From NCBI GenBank assembly GCA_019137255.1, contig WPDH01000110.1, forward strand, positions 124,001-188,000: DNA of 64,000 bases, in the 5' to 3' direction. The position numbers were made by a program, and so were the translations under genes. Under the pieces are notes generated by a model that had not been told where the DNA came from, did not search any database, and saw nothing but the letters and a program-made list of their open reading frames with translations. The DNA is from Corinectria fuckeliana (taxonomy: Eukaryota > Ascomycota > Sordariomycetes > Hypocreales > Nectriaceae). This document shows, one piece after another, positions 43,074-53,851 of this stretch (the stretch's first letter is position 1; the number at the start of each line of letters is the position of its first letter).

Positions 43074-45089
43074 TCAGTCCTCCTCCACCTTCTTCACATA
43101 TTCATCAGTGATGACTGGCTCATCACGGTCAAGATCGTACATCTTCTCCTCGTCATCGTCGTAGTGGTGGAAAATGAACCAGAAACAACAGCCTGTGACA
43201 AACGAAGAGCAGGCCACCCCTGTGTACATCCACAAGAACTTGGGGTCCACGGCGACTGAGACGAGAGCCTCGGAAATGGCGGAGCCAAAGGCATTGGTGA
43301 AGAGGTAGATGCTCTGGACGAACGATTTCATGCTCGGGGGCGCCTTGGTGTAGGCGTACTCGAGACCCGTCACCGAGATAAAAATCTCTGCGAGGCCAAT
43401 AAAAATGTAGGCTGGGGCCTGGACGGCAATATGAACGTGGTTGGGCAGCGTCTTATCTCCGTCCTTGCCGCCGGGGCAGTCGCCAGGCGCGTCGTAGCAG
43501 GGGCCGGCGTTGTAGATGAGGTGTTGGACGATTGCCGCGTAGGCGAGACAAAGAGCGGCCAGCCAGAATCCAATGGTGATTCGCATGATGGGACGCAGTT
43601 CAATGCCAGCTCTGCGGAGGAGCGGGTAGACGCATGTCTCGAGCAGCGGCGTGAAGATCAAAATGGACACGGGATCGAAGTTTTGCATGAAGTCGTTGGG
43701 CATGCCATGGCCTTCCATCTGGCCGGCTTGCGTCACGAAGTTGGTCGAGAATTGGCCGTAGCAAACCCAGAAGATGGGGTCTAGAAGGGGTTACAGTGTT
43801 AGTCTTGTCGGCAACTGAAACGGGACGACTGAGCAAGAACTTACAGAAGACGAAGACCTTGCAAGCTCGGAGGGCGCGCTTGAGTTCGTCAACAAAGTGG
43901 TCGTTCCAGGGAACCACTCTCGTCTTGCCGTTGGCCGCACGCCACGAGGGCTTCGCGGCATCCAACTTGCGCGATGCAATCATCAAGCCGATAGCCTTGA
44001 AGGCGTCGGTGATGACGGAGCCCTGCGGGGCGCGATTGACGTAAGTCTTGCGACGGGCAACGAGGACGATGATGCCGACATTGAACATGATGAAGCACAT
44101 CAAGAAGGCGGTCCAGAACCCCTCGTACTTTTCCATAAAGGGCGTCGCCATCAGGGAGAGCGCACCCACGTTGATGCACCAGTAGAAGACCATGTAGATG
44201 CGCTGGTACGTGATGGCGGGATCGATGATGACGCGGTCGCCGGACTTGTCGGTCTTGATGGCCATGCGGCGGCGTTGATACTGGTCGGCGATGAGCGGCG
44301 CAATGTTGGACTTGATGCCACCCGTTCCCAAGCCGATGATGATGATGGCGACGATATACCCAGGCATGCCGGCGCCGTGAGCCAAAGAACTCGGGAGGGA
44401 CGTGGTCCAGAGAATCATCAGACCGACCCAGTAGAAGCCGCAGAAGATCAGGATGGTCTTGTACTTTCCAAGATACTGATCGGCAATGATGGCTCCAAGA
44501 ATAGGCGTGACTTTTTAAATGTTTAGCATTGCAAGACTGTCGAGGGACACCTTGGCGTACCGTAGCAGAACCACTGGAAGAACAGGTTCAGACCCGTTGC
44601 AGCCTGATGGCCCATGCCAAGACCCTTTGCACCGTCGGCGCCATGCTTATCGTTGTTGATGTAGTTTTGGAAGATGCCTTGCGCTCTGAGTAGAGTCAGC
44701 CTAGCACAGAGAGTATTCGAGCAACAGGTTCGTACCCGTAGTAGGTGAATCGCTCGGTGAGCTCGACGACGGCGATGAGGTAGGCCGAGGCGGGCAGGTT
44801 CTCGCCAACGCGGCGCAGCGTCGACTTCTCGTACTCGTTGGGTTCCTCTCCGTCTGGGGTTGGGAATGACTCTACGCCGGCATTTGCTGCGGCGACATCC
44901 TTCTCGTCGGTGCCGTAGGGGAGGATGTCGCTGCGGGCAATGTCGGTCTCCTGGTTGAGGGTTGACGACTGGTCGACGCCTTCATGGCGCCTAGCAGAGA
45001 CGGAGTGGGTCAGCTCGGGGGTTCCCCAGGTTTTAGAAGACAGGTTCCGGAACGTACTTGACGGCATCTTTCTCCTGGTTGGACGTCAT
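43074..45089 (-). CDS. POT/PTR2-type proton-coupled di/tripeptide transporter
   Basis: Five exons: 45089-45058 (32 nt), 44990-44736, 44685-44561, 44510-43845 and 43780-43074. Introns are 67, 50, 50 and 64 nt. 594 residues. Family motifs are all present: ELTERFTYYG at TM1 (completed across intron 2), TPILGAIIADQYLGKYKTI after intron 3, GTGGIKSNIAPL, YMVFYWCINVGALS (PTR2 signature), and YPIFWVCYGQFSTNFVTQ restored across intron 4. The long acidic C-terminal tail ends VKKVEED. 12 TM segments expected. Imports small peptides with protons at the plasma membrane; in fungi such genes are usually induced by nitrogen limitation or peptides. The similarity of length (about 600) and all joins supports a functional gene. 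Confidence 0.94.
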
Positions 45090-46224
45090 GTTCACGCAAG
45101 TCATGGATCTATGCGAGGCACGGCGAGAGGAGAAGCGGAAAAGAACAAGGCTATATGTGTCATTGATCCGACCTGTCATACGGACGGTCCCTCGCGGCGA
45201 ATTCTGTGCAGCTGCTGCTTACGGGACTTTTTTGATTCAGCTGCAGTCGCACCACTTCGTTTAAACGGGTCGACGGCAACAAACATTTGCCCAAGTTGGA
45301 AGCTGCAACACTCTTATCAAGGACCTTTTGAAGAGCCTCTTATCCTCGCGGGCCGAAGTGCTGCCAAACAGGGTGCCACAACTCCGCCGTGCGCTAATAA
45401 TGCTCTGGGCCACGGTGAGCCAATGGCCAGTATCAGACCATTCCCGAGCCTCGTGCAGATTTTCCAGAATATCACCACATCCAGCGCACCCCACCTTGCC
45501 GAAAGAGCCGAGGATACCCACCTGCCATTCGTGCGAGTCATTGAGTAGTAATTATGGAGCAGAGGGATTAATAAGAAGCACTGAGCGAAGGGGCATTACG
45601 TGGTTGCGTGGTTGTGTGGTTGCGTGGTTGCGTAGTGAGCCGAGGGGGGTCTGGCAATAGAGCGGGAATTGCTCCGCTTCTTACATCCAGGCTTTATAAA
45701 TCAGTGGGCGTAGTGACCATTCCTGATGGCTAATACGGTTGATCTGCTTGGCTGGATGAGCGGTGCTACGAGCGGGTGATACGTTACCTTCGAGGATTCA
45801 GGACCATGTGTTTGCAGCGATCATCCCCGTCCTGGTGTTAGCCTGAGATAGGGGCAACTCGCATCTGCTCTTACCCACGCTCAAGGGCTGAGACGACTTG
45901 GTTCTACTGCATTGACGTAAGCAGTCAATTATGTAGTTCATGTACGGCGCCACTGACTAGATTATATTCGGCAGGACCAAGACATCAGACTGGCCGTCTA
46001 CCTCGGTGCAGGCTCAGCCGTGCCGGTGAACTTGCCACGGTAAATCTCTCCTGCTCTCCTGCTCTCGGGTAGGCTGCCGGCCCCTCGCAAAACGCCGTCT
46101 GTCGCTTCTTGTACACTTCGTTGCACTCGAGAAGCAGATGTTGAATTGAGAATAAGCTTATACGAATAGTCCGACCAACCCAGCCTACCCTATCCTTGGC
46201 GACAGGGTTTCTCTCTCTTCAAGG
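45090..46224. other. Intergenic: peptide transporter promoter and 3' flank of MetX-like pseudogene
   Basis: No gene supported; open frames at 44925-45548 overlap transporter exons antisense. Includes an 8-bp tandem repeat at 45600-45631. Confidence 0.5.
45600..45631. repeat. 8-bp tandem repeat (GTGGTTGC)4
   Basis: Four units gtggttgc/gtggttgt in the upstream region of the peptide transporter. Simple repeat with no known role. Confidence 0.75.
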
Positions 46225-47210
46225 TCAAGTGGTCAACCCAGACAAAAACTTTTCGATTTCCCCCGCAATAAATTCTTGGTCCTCCCGCGGACCCCACTCC
46301 CCTCCGGCGAGATGGCCCCATGCGCTCTCGATGACCTTCACTTCCCCTGTCTTGAGATGCTTGAGCTCTTAAAAGGTGTCCTCGGGTGGGAAGTACAGGT
46401 CCGTCCGGCTTGGCATGAGCAAGACCTTGGCCTTGATGCTCGCCAGTGCAGCAGACAGGTCGCCTTTGGCTGGGCCGTGGTTGGAGATGTCACCCCGCGC
46501 CCAGCATTGCACCATGTACATGATATCACGGGCATCCCAGGATCCCATTGCTTCGTCCCATAATCTCGTCAGGTACTCTTCCACCGTGGCGCATCCTAGT
46601 CTCTTCCACTGTTCCTGGCGAAACCACGCTGAACTAAGCCGGCGGTTGCAGGCTTCGTATATCTCCCACCGTGCCAGTCAAGGCTGCTCTCGAGTGCGGC
46701 CTTGGGACCTTCGAGGAATGACTTGTTATGCCAGCTGGTCTGCGCAGCGCTTGCCAGCACCACGAGCCGTTTTGTGAAGTCCGGGTACATTGTCGCCATG
46801 TAGTAGCCCTGCTGACCGGCCATGGAAAAGCCAATGTAGGCAGCCAGTTGGTCTATTCCCAGAGCGCGGCAAAGTGCGTATTGTAGTCGGACGTTGTCCT
46901 CGTAGGAAACGATGGGAAAGTTGGCGCCTTGGAGGGCAACCGGAGCGTTGGATGGGGACGACGATTCGCTACCGCCGAGCAGGCCGCAGACGACAACAAA
47001 GTAGTCTTTCAAAACAGACTCGTCAGTGCCGTATAAAAATGACAAGGTACTGTTTAATTTCCCGCTGAAGCAAGTCGGAATGAGAATCGCGGGGTTGCCG
47101 GGTGTGCCATGGGTTTGATAGGCCAGCGTGAGGGTTTCGTTCTCAGACGGTCTGTCCGCATTCAGGGTGGGGACGTCGCCTGCCGTGAAGTACCGAGTGG
47201 GAGAAGCCAT
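46225..47210 (-). pseudogene. MetX-like alpha/beta-hydrolase (homoserine O-acetyltransferase family), broken
   Basis: The N-terminal 190 residues are intact: LAYQTHGTPGNPAILIPTCFSG, YFVVVCGLLGGSESSSPS and the nucleophile elbow GFSMAGQQGYYMA. After YTKPATAG (about 46640) the frame must shift to continue as AWFRQEQWKRLGCATVEEYLTRLW. The joining loop usually present in the family (about 14 residues) is absent, suggesting a small deletion. An in-frame TAA (near 46371) then interrupts PPEDTF..ELKHLKTGEV, before the normal end WGHLAGGEWGPREDQEF...GLTT and stop at 46225. No GT..AG intron I can find repairs either lesion. The nucleophile elbow fits acyltransferase/hydrolase chemistry; the gene is probably dead. 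Confidence 0.75.
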
Positions 47211-47966
47211 CGAGTTTAGCGTAAGAGGTTACATTCATTCTCTTGGTTGCACGACAGTATGCTTTAACCAGCCTATATACTTCACGGTCTCTGTCGCGTC
47301 AGATTTCGTCAAGGCCAAGTCAAATGGAACATTTCTCATATGGAAATTGACCCAACGACGCTTAAATCGATGTTTGTATTTGTCAGACAGAACAAGTGAG
47401 GTGAATTTATCATCCCTCTTGCATTTGTCATCTGTATAGCTTGAGGTTTCAGTCAACTCCACCATAGTACGCCATAGAGCGAGGATTTCTCAAGTGGGAT
47501 AGTATCCAGTGGGATAGAAACTATTAGTCAGTCTTGACTTCCTAGGAAACTATAAATGAGGTATACGTTGAATTTTTCAGTGTTTCTCTCTGGCATCTAT
47601 CTCTTTGCTTCTATTTCTCGGCAACCACAAGAGGGTGGGCTTCTCCCTTGACGGTGGGTTGCAGACTTCGGAGGTAGGTCCACTTGGTCAAGCCTCCATT
47701 GTCGGGTTGGATCTATGCTTCGCCAGGAAGCGTAAGTTGTTAAACACAGGTTGTGGGAAGAGCGTTGTGGCTTATGAGTGGAACTTCAGGTTCAAGGCCC
47801 AGCGGCTGCCTTCCGGCGTTTTCCACCGGCCAAGGATGAAGACGAATAAAATGTTGGCACTGAAACTGACATTCACCCAATGGTTCTGCATCTGATTCAC
47901 GTTTGTGATGCTGAGTGGCAGTTTGTTCGTATTCAACTTGCTCTTGCTATGAACAACCAATACCGT
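47211..47966. other. Intergenic, upstream of MetX-like pseudogene and downstream of HRI1
   Basis: About 750 bases. The plus-strand frame at 47605-47895 has no domain. Nothing recognised. Confidence 0.5.
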
Positions 47967-48667
47967 TTAGTTGTCCTCAAGAGCGATGATGGAGAATTCG
48001 CGACCCGCAATCGTAGCCTTATCGCCAACCGACCACTTGGACTTCGCGATGAGCTTCTTCAAGACCTCGGCAACTCTAGGAATAGCGCGAGTATCGCCAT
48101 TATCAAAAGAGAGATTCCACTCGGCTACGTCTTTGACAAAATCTTCTCTCCTCGCGGCAAACCCGGTTTCGTCCTTGGTGTTGGCTTGATAGATGTTCCC
48201 GACCCGCCCAAGGAAGGTGTTCCCTTCACTGCTTCGTAGGATCCACGATGGCTCCTCTGGTTTTTCATGTGCCGTCACATCTCGCCAAACCTCTTCGTAT
48301 GCGGTCATGGCGTCGTTTTTATGGGGGCATTTGGTTTCTCCGACCTCGAGTTCGTCACCGTTCGGCAGCTTGGTGAACGACGCCTCATCGGGGTCGGTAA
48401 ACCCGAGGGAGTCGATAATATGCGTCCATCGGCACGTAACTGGGTAAAATTAGCCAAATACGGATTGGTAGCTAGGTAAATATTACATGGCTCCTCCTTC
48501 AGGATCGTCAGCTCGCCAGCGTGACTCCATTGAATGGAAGGGTCCTCCTTGGTTGTTCGCAAGTCGATAAAATAGCCGCCAACGTTGAGAGCAACAGTCC
48601 TGGTATCCTCAAAGGCTGCGTCCGGCAACCACCGGATGCCGATGCGCTCAACAGCTTGTCCCTTCAT
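47967..48667 (-). CDS. HRI1: HRI1-family protein
   Basis: Two exons, 48667-48487 and 48439-47967, with a 47-nt intron (GTAATA..CAG, branch GCTAAT). 217 residues. The N-terminal repeat has RIGIRWLPD, EDTRTVALNVGGYFIDLR and IQWSHAGE. The join gives PFTCRWTHIIDSLG, and the second half has AYEEVWRDV, FLGRVGNIYQ and the end AGREFSIIALED. These match the fungal HRI1 family (two lipocalin-like beta barrels). Yeast Hri1 is a non-essential cytosolic protein of unclear function that interacts with Hrr25; role here unknown. The ATG chosen is the first in frame; upstream codons start only with TTG. Confidence 0.87.
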
Positions 48668-49342
48668 GATGCTAGTTTCGACAAGAGGTTTCGGATTATT
48701 GAGAGGTTTAGATAGGTGCAAACAAAAACAGCAAAATAGTGCAGTTGTGCCCTTCTTAACCTACAAACGGCAAAGCGATTCCGCCCGGCGGCGAGCGGCG
48801 GCGATACCTCATGACACCATTACGTATAATTGGTGGGCCTACAAGCCAAAGGTTAGATTGTAACTTATTAGCCCTGGCGCGAAGCGCTACAATTGCGGCA
48901 TAATTTGGAGCAAGAATTCCGGGACATATCCGCTCTAGACGACCGGGAGCCGGCTCCGGCTCAGATTCGGGGCCGGCGGCGTCGGCGCTGTTTACCAAAG
49001 TTGAAATGGCAAGCATATGCCCGATAGCTTAGTTGGCCACGCTGCACACGGTAAGTCGAGGTTCTTTGTACTTAAATTATGCGCTTCCGAGGACAAGAAT
49101 CGCACTTCAGCAGCATTAGACGGAGCCATCTCCGGTAAGTAATCATGGAACCAAGACCTCGTTAAGTCAATATCTTCGTTTCAACATGCGTGGACTTATC
49201 CATATCCCGCTAACCCGAAGAGGCAACGGACGCGTGATGAAACGGCTGACTAACACGATGCGAATACTCGGACTTCGATCTGTCTTCTGTCCAACCTGCT
49301 CGAACGCGACACAGTCGGAGAGACATGTCGTAATCTCGCACC
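48668..49342. other. Divergent promoter region HRI1 / GT71 mannosyltransferase
   Basis: About 675 bases between two divergent genes. An 86-codon minus-strand frame (49016-48756, MLAISTLVNS...) with an acidic EPEPAP stretch is present, but no family or clear signal peptide supports it. Likely holds promoters for both genes. Confidence 0.45.
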
Positions 49343-50800
49343 ATGCGACTAACCCTGCGATGGCTGGCCTTTTTGGTTCCAGTGATCGTCTTGCTCCTTT
49401 ATCTTTATCGATCGAGCGACTCCAGTCTGGCTAAGCTGGGCGTCAAGCTCCCCTTGTCTAGCTCAGCGGATGAAGAACCAGGCACACCTCAGTCACAATC
49501 ACAAAGTGCCATTAGTACCCTTTGGCAGAAATGGAGCCAGGTGATATACGATGGCCGACCCGACACAAAAATCTCGTTGTCAATCTCGGGCACGGCGAGG
49601 ACAGATGCACCGTCAAAGCCGAATGACTCGCGCGAGCCATATCGCGACCTTGTTGACGGTTCCGACAAAGACATGGAGCTGCTCCGTTCATCGCATGAGC
49701 GTTTTGTAAAAGCGCTGGAGTCATTGAAGGCCAACGATGACGCCGACACCTTTCACGGCCGAGGTGTCGTCATGGTCGGTGGTGGAGAGTACTTTGGCCC
49801 GGCCGTCATTGGCATCCACATGTTGAGACGGACTGGCAGCGAGCTCCCGGTTGAGGTGTTTGTGCCCAACCAAAGCGAGTACGAGGAAGAACTCTGTGAA
49901 ATATACCTGCCGAAGCTGAACGCGAAATGCGTGGTTCTTGCCGACTTTCTCGCCCAGGGAGCAACAGGGTTGGAAATCGAGCATTACCAGCTCAAGGCCG
50001 CCTCGTTGCTACTGTCCTCCTTTGCCGAAGTTCTGCTGCTTGACAGCGATAGCATCCCTCTGGTAGACCCCAACACTACCATCTTCGAAACGGAACCCTA
50101 CCTATCTCGCGGTCTCATCATATGGCCTGACTTCTGGGCTTCAACCGAGTCGCCTCGGTTTTGGGATATCGCTGGGTTGTCTGGGTTCCCTGACAATCTG
50201 CCGCCAACTTCCAGCGAGGCAGGACAGTTGGTCATCAACAAGGGAACACATCTTGCTCCTCTTCTCTTGGCGACGTACTACAACTTCTATGGACCGAAAT
50301 ACTACTACCCACTGTTGAGCCAGGGAGCTCTTGGACAGGGCGACAAGGAGACATTCCTGGCGGCTGCCGTGGCCCTGAATGCAACATATTTTAGGGTGAG
50401 GACCCCTGTGTCGAGCCTTGGCAGGCATGATGGCAAGAGGCACAAAGGGACGGCGATGGTACAGCACTTGCCATCGGACGACTTGGCCCGGAGTCAAGAA
50501 AACTCCGACACGACCATTCGCCCAGCTTTTCTTCACTCCAACACGCCGAAGATGAACGCGGGCCATCTGGTAGACGAGGGCGATTTGATCGCAGTGGATG
50601 GGAAATCCAGACTGAGGCTGCTTGGGCCAAAGGCTGACTTGGAAAAGCTCTTTGGATTCGATGTTGAGGATACTCTCTGGGACTTGCTGGTCCAGACTGG
50701 CTGCGAGCTTGCCGATAGTGTGCGGGAATGGATCCATCGAGAAAGGCTTTGTGAGAGACTGACAGAGCATCATAAGTTAGTGTTTGATGAGGCCTCATAA
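49343..50800 (+). CDS. GT71-family (MNN1/MNN2-like) Golgi mannosyltransferase
   Basis: Single exon, 485 residues. Type II membrane topology: a short cytosolic MRLTLR, one TM (about 7-22, WLAFLVPVIVLLLYLY) and a Ser-rich stem. The catalytic domain starts GRGVVMVGGGEYFGPAVIGIHMLRRTGSELPVEVF and contains a DxD nucleotide-sugar/metal motif, D234-S-D236, in LLLDSDSIPLVDP. Later conserved words are RFWDIAGL, EAGQLVINK and GDKETFLAAA. These are typical of alpha-1,2/1,3-mannosyltransferases (Mnn2/Mnn5/Mnn1) that extend N- or O-glycans in the Golgi using GDP-mannose. Length and architecture agree with the family. The exact linkage cannot be told. Confidence 0.9.
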   Translation: MRLTLRWLAFLVPVIVLLLYLYRSSDSSLAKLGVKLPLSSSADEEPGTPQSQSQSAISTLWQKWSQVIYDGRPDTKISLSISGTARTDAPSKPNDSREPYRDLVDGSDKDMELLRSSHERFVKALESLKANDDADTFHGRGVVMVGGGEYFGPAVIGIHMLRRTGSELPVEVFVPNQSEYEEELCEIYLPKLNAKCVVLADFLAQGATGLEIEHYQLKAASLLLSSFAEVLLLDSDSIPLVDPNTTIFETEPYLSRGLIIWPDFWASTESPRFWDIAGLSGFPDNLPPTSSEAGQLVINKGTHLAPLLLATYYNFYGPKYYYPLLSQGALGQGDKETFLAAAVALNATYFRVRTPVSSLGRHDGKRHKGTAMVQHLPSDDLARSQENSDTTIRPAFLHSNTPKMNAGHLVDEGDLIAVDGKSRLRLLGPKADLEKLFGFDVEDTLWDLLVQTGCELADSVREWIHRERLCERLTEHHKLVFDEAS

Positions 50801-51073
50801 TGGTCAATAGAGTGGTGATAGTGTCCGTCATCCGGGTCATGGTCCGTTGAGTTGATTGTCGTGAAGCTTTTGCGTGAATTGCACCAGTGAGCTCATAATG
50901 GAAGCGGACTACATCACCAGAGCCGATTGAGTGTAAAAAGTCACTCTGCAACCAGCTGATTGAGGATGAATGACTTGTAGAAAGCTTCAGATTTGCTCAT
51001 TCTATTGCGTGCTACGAGACATAAAGCAACCGTTCGATACTGCTTTGGCCATCTTCCTTCCAACAAGTTTACC

Positions 51074-52838
51074 TCACAACTGCCGTCTCCTGAAATCCAT
51101 GTTCAAGGATGGATCAAAGGTTGAGTCAAACCCAAACAACAAGCTCTCCAGACTTTCGCCTTCCCGTGGTCTGAAGTCGTACTTCATCACAATGTGGATC
51201 AGGATAGTCTTGACCAAATCAGCCGCGTAGAACCGGCCGGGACATGGCTGTCTTCCGTAGCCAAAGCCAAAGTGGTCGAGGCTGTTGGTGGGCAATTGAT
51301 GGTTGCTTTCCTGTCCAGGCTGCTCACGCATTCTATAGAAGCGGTAGCCATCCCACTTCTCGGGCTCTGAGTAGAACTCTGGCTCCCACATCCGGTACGA
51401 TGGCACTGCGACAGTGCTGTCCTTGCGGAGGGTCGTGCCGTCAGACAGCGTCATGTCTTCGAGAACGTGGCGTCTCAATACTTCAAAGCACGGTTAGCAG
51501 GACAGTAAACAAAGTACTGGAGGAAAAAACGAACCGATAGCCACAGGCTTCATGCGCTGGCTTTCTTTGATGACACTGTCCAACAGCTTCATCTTGTAGA
51601 GTGAAGACTTCTCCCAGCCAGATTCCTCCAGAACAGCCGATATCTCCTGTCGGAGAGGCGAGAGAATCTCTGGGTTCTGCGCCAGACGGACCAGCGTGGC
51701 ACAGATGAGGTCCGCGGACGTGTGTATGGCTGCAACAGAGAGGAAGACCTGAACGCCAGTCTGATCATACTCTCTCCCGCGGGCCGACTCATCAAACCAT
51801 TGCAACGAATCCATGAACCCGCCTTCGCCCGCGGCCTTTTGCTGCTTCCGCCTCTCTAAAGCAGGTTCTATGATCTCCCGGGCCTCGGCCATCATGGATC
51901 GGAGCTTCCCCGTCCCTGGAATCAGCCACTGCAAGACGGGACGCCAAGACAGCGGCCAAAGCCTGAGGATAAATCCGACTGGGACTCCTGCGAGCGTGTA
52001 GTCTCGGGTGATTCTGATCCAGACCGGGTTGCGAGCAAATTCTTCACCAAGGAAGACGCGGGCCACGCACCGTGCCACGATGTTGGGGATTTGCTCTAGG
52101 ATATGAACTTTATGCCATTCTGTCTCAAAGCTTAGCATGTTATCCACACAATTGGTCTCAAGACTGCATTCTCATTACCTTGCTGTTCTGTGAAGACATC
52201 CGAGACGGCGCTGGCAGCCTCGTCAGCTAAGGGTTGCGTAAGTTTGGCTGTGTTTCCTTGGAATTAGCCTTCTCGTAGAATTGTTCACAATCAGGATAAC
52301 TGACCCAAGTTCTTGTTCAACTGATTGTTGCAAGTGGATTTCAGGATATCGTGATGGTATCCGCCTTCTTGGAACCCCTCAAAACCTGGCAGATGAGCAT
52401 GGAAAGCCTGCGATATGTTAGGCGAGATTCGTGATGTTCAAGGGCATGAATACCAACCTTTCGTAACCACAAGGACAAGCTTAGGCGTTTGTCGTTCTTC
52501 ACTTCATCCACCATGTGAGGGGGAACCAGTATGACCTCTCCATCCCATGTAATGAGTTTCGCTGACGTAGTGGGGTTCTTCCTCAGCCATCCCCTGATGA
52601 TTTCGTCTGCCTCGGTGAAGAAGCTCTTCCTTGGGCCGATTTGCAGGATGTCGAAGACGCTGCCTTTCGGGTTGAGCTGTAGGATATCGGACGAGCTCTT
52701 CCGGAAGGGGGATGCACATATGGCAAGGACAATGAGGGTTGCAATGAAGTAGGGTGCTTGGGCCCATGAAAGATGGGCCAAGACACCTGGAGTCGTCTTG
52801 GATGGCAACGTGATCGGGATGCTGAAGTTTAGCGTCAT
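51074..52838 (-). CDS. Cytochrome P450 monooxygenase
   Basis: Five exons: 52838-52458, 52407-52305, 52247-52179, 52119-51535 and 51480-51074. Introns are 50, 57, 59 and 54 nt, with branch sites such as CCTAAC and GCTAAC. 514 residues. The N-terminal anchor is hydrophobic (YFIATLIVLAICA). Joins give LWLRKAFHAHLPGFEGF, NLAKLTQPLADEA and QQEWHKVHILEQIPNIVARC. The I-helix is AAIHTSADLI, the K-helix ExxR is KESQR, and the heme-binding loop is FGFGYGRQPCPGRF with C459. All landmarks of an active class II ER-bound P450 are present. Overall resembles fungal ent-kaurene-oxidase-like/CYP68-type secondary-metabolite P450s, but I cannot assign a family. Shares a 1.0 kb divergent intergenic region with the monooxygenase at 53852. 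Confidence 0.93.
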
Positions 52839-53851
52839 CTTGAACAGGATTTAGAGGTGGAAGGGTAAGTTGAACGATCGACGGGGGCAACGGCAGCGGC
52901 TGCTTTAAATCGTGGCGAGATAAAGCAACACGTCCTGCCAGTCACAATCATATCATTGCTGAACTCTCACTTGCCCTAGTTTCAGCAATGTTGGTTACAT
53001 ATAACTAGAGCCAACAGAGTCCTTTGCAGGTCGATCCACATCAGCCACAGGTCCTCATTTTCAGCTTACCCACTTGATTTCTGCGTGCCAAGAGCCTCCT
53101 ACATGCTGCGACTCTTCTGACTTCACCCAGTCGACTGCTGCTATGTCTGAAGACTAGGATGAGATCCAACCCTGACTGGGATTTCAGAGCCCAATTACTT
53201 ACTTCACCTTTGGACAAGTAAGTAACTGACATGCTGGACCTTAACAGCTTCTTTTATGATCTAGCTGACTCGCGCAAGGGTATCGCGCTTAATGGACCAT
53301 CAAAGCTTGTGGATCAGCGGCACATCCTGGCAATAGCTTACGGCACCCTTGCTAAAGACGGGAGCGGGATTCGTCACGAAAACGGTATGGGGTTACATTG
53401 CATCGTTTGCTCCATTCCTCCATGTAACCTCTCGGCGCAACTTATAGGATTATCATCCGAGCATTCCGGGCTATTCTCTAGGCAAATGCCGGTTGTCTCT
53501 GGGACCGGACTTCTCGAACTGGCCGGATCAGTGGGTCATCACGGCTGGTTGGTCATGTTACGGCGTTGGTGAGTCTCATTTCGAATCGTGCGAAAGCTAG
53601 GCTTGAATACACTTGCCGATCGGGTCAAGGGGTTACATTTCGCACCTATTCAGAAATAGTATCAATGTGCGGTAGGATCTAGGAGCCGGTCGAGTTCGAA
53701 TTCTCGCCCGATTGAATCCTCCTACGCTTCCTTCGTGTATCAAATTGTAATAGGAGACACCGGACTCAGGATAGACGAATGTATTTAATACAGCAAACAC
53801 CTTGGTAAAACCTGTGCTTGAACACTTTCTGGCAGGCATTCTACAGCCATA
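52839..53851. promoter_or_regulatory. Shared divergent intergenic region, P450 / BVMO
   Basis: 1,013 bases between the start codons of two divergent oxygenase genes. An AGATAA (HGATAR) word lies near 52918. A 113-codon frame (53231-53572) lacks any recognisable domain. An 8-bp stem (53617-53624 with 53707-53714) ends in a TTCGAAT-like loop but is not a credible tRNA. Confidence 0.5.

Noticed and set aside
43431..45548. Plus-strand frames over the peptide transporter
   Set aside because: Antisense shadows of transporter exons.
48756..49016. 86-codon minus-strand frame between HRI1 and the mannosyltransferase
   Set aside because: Starts with an ATG but shows no family, no convincing signal peptide and lies in a divergent promoter region.
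49030..49085. tRNA-like A-box word tagcttagttgg
   Set aside because: No matching D-stem or acceptor pairing and no proper B box at the right distance.
53617..53714. Possible tRNA (8-bp stem closing a TTCGAAT loop)
   Set aside because: No A box, D-stem does not pair, and the T-arm stem fails beyond the loop; probably chance.
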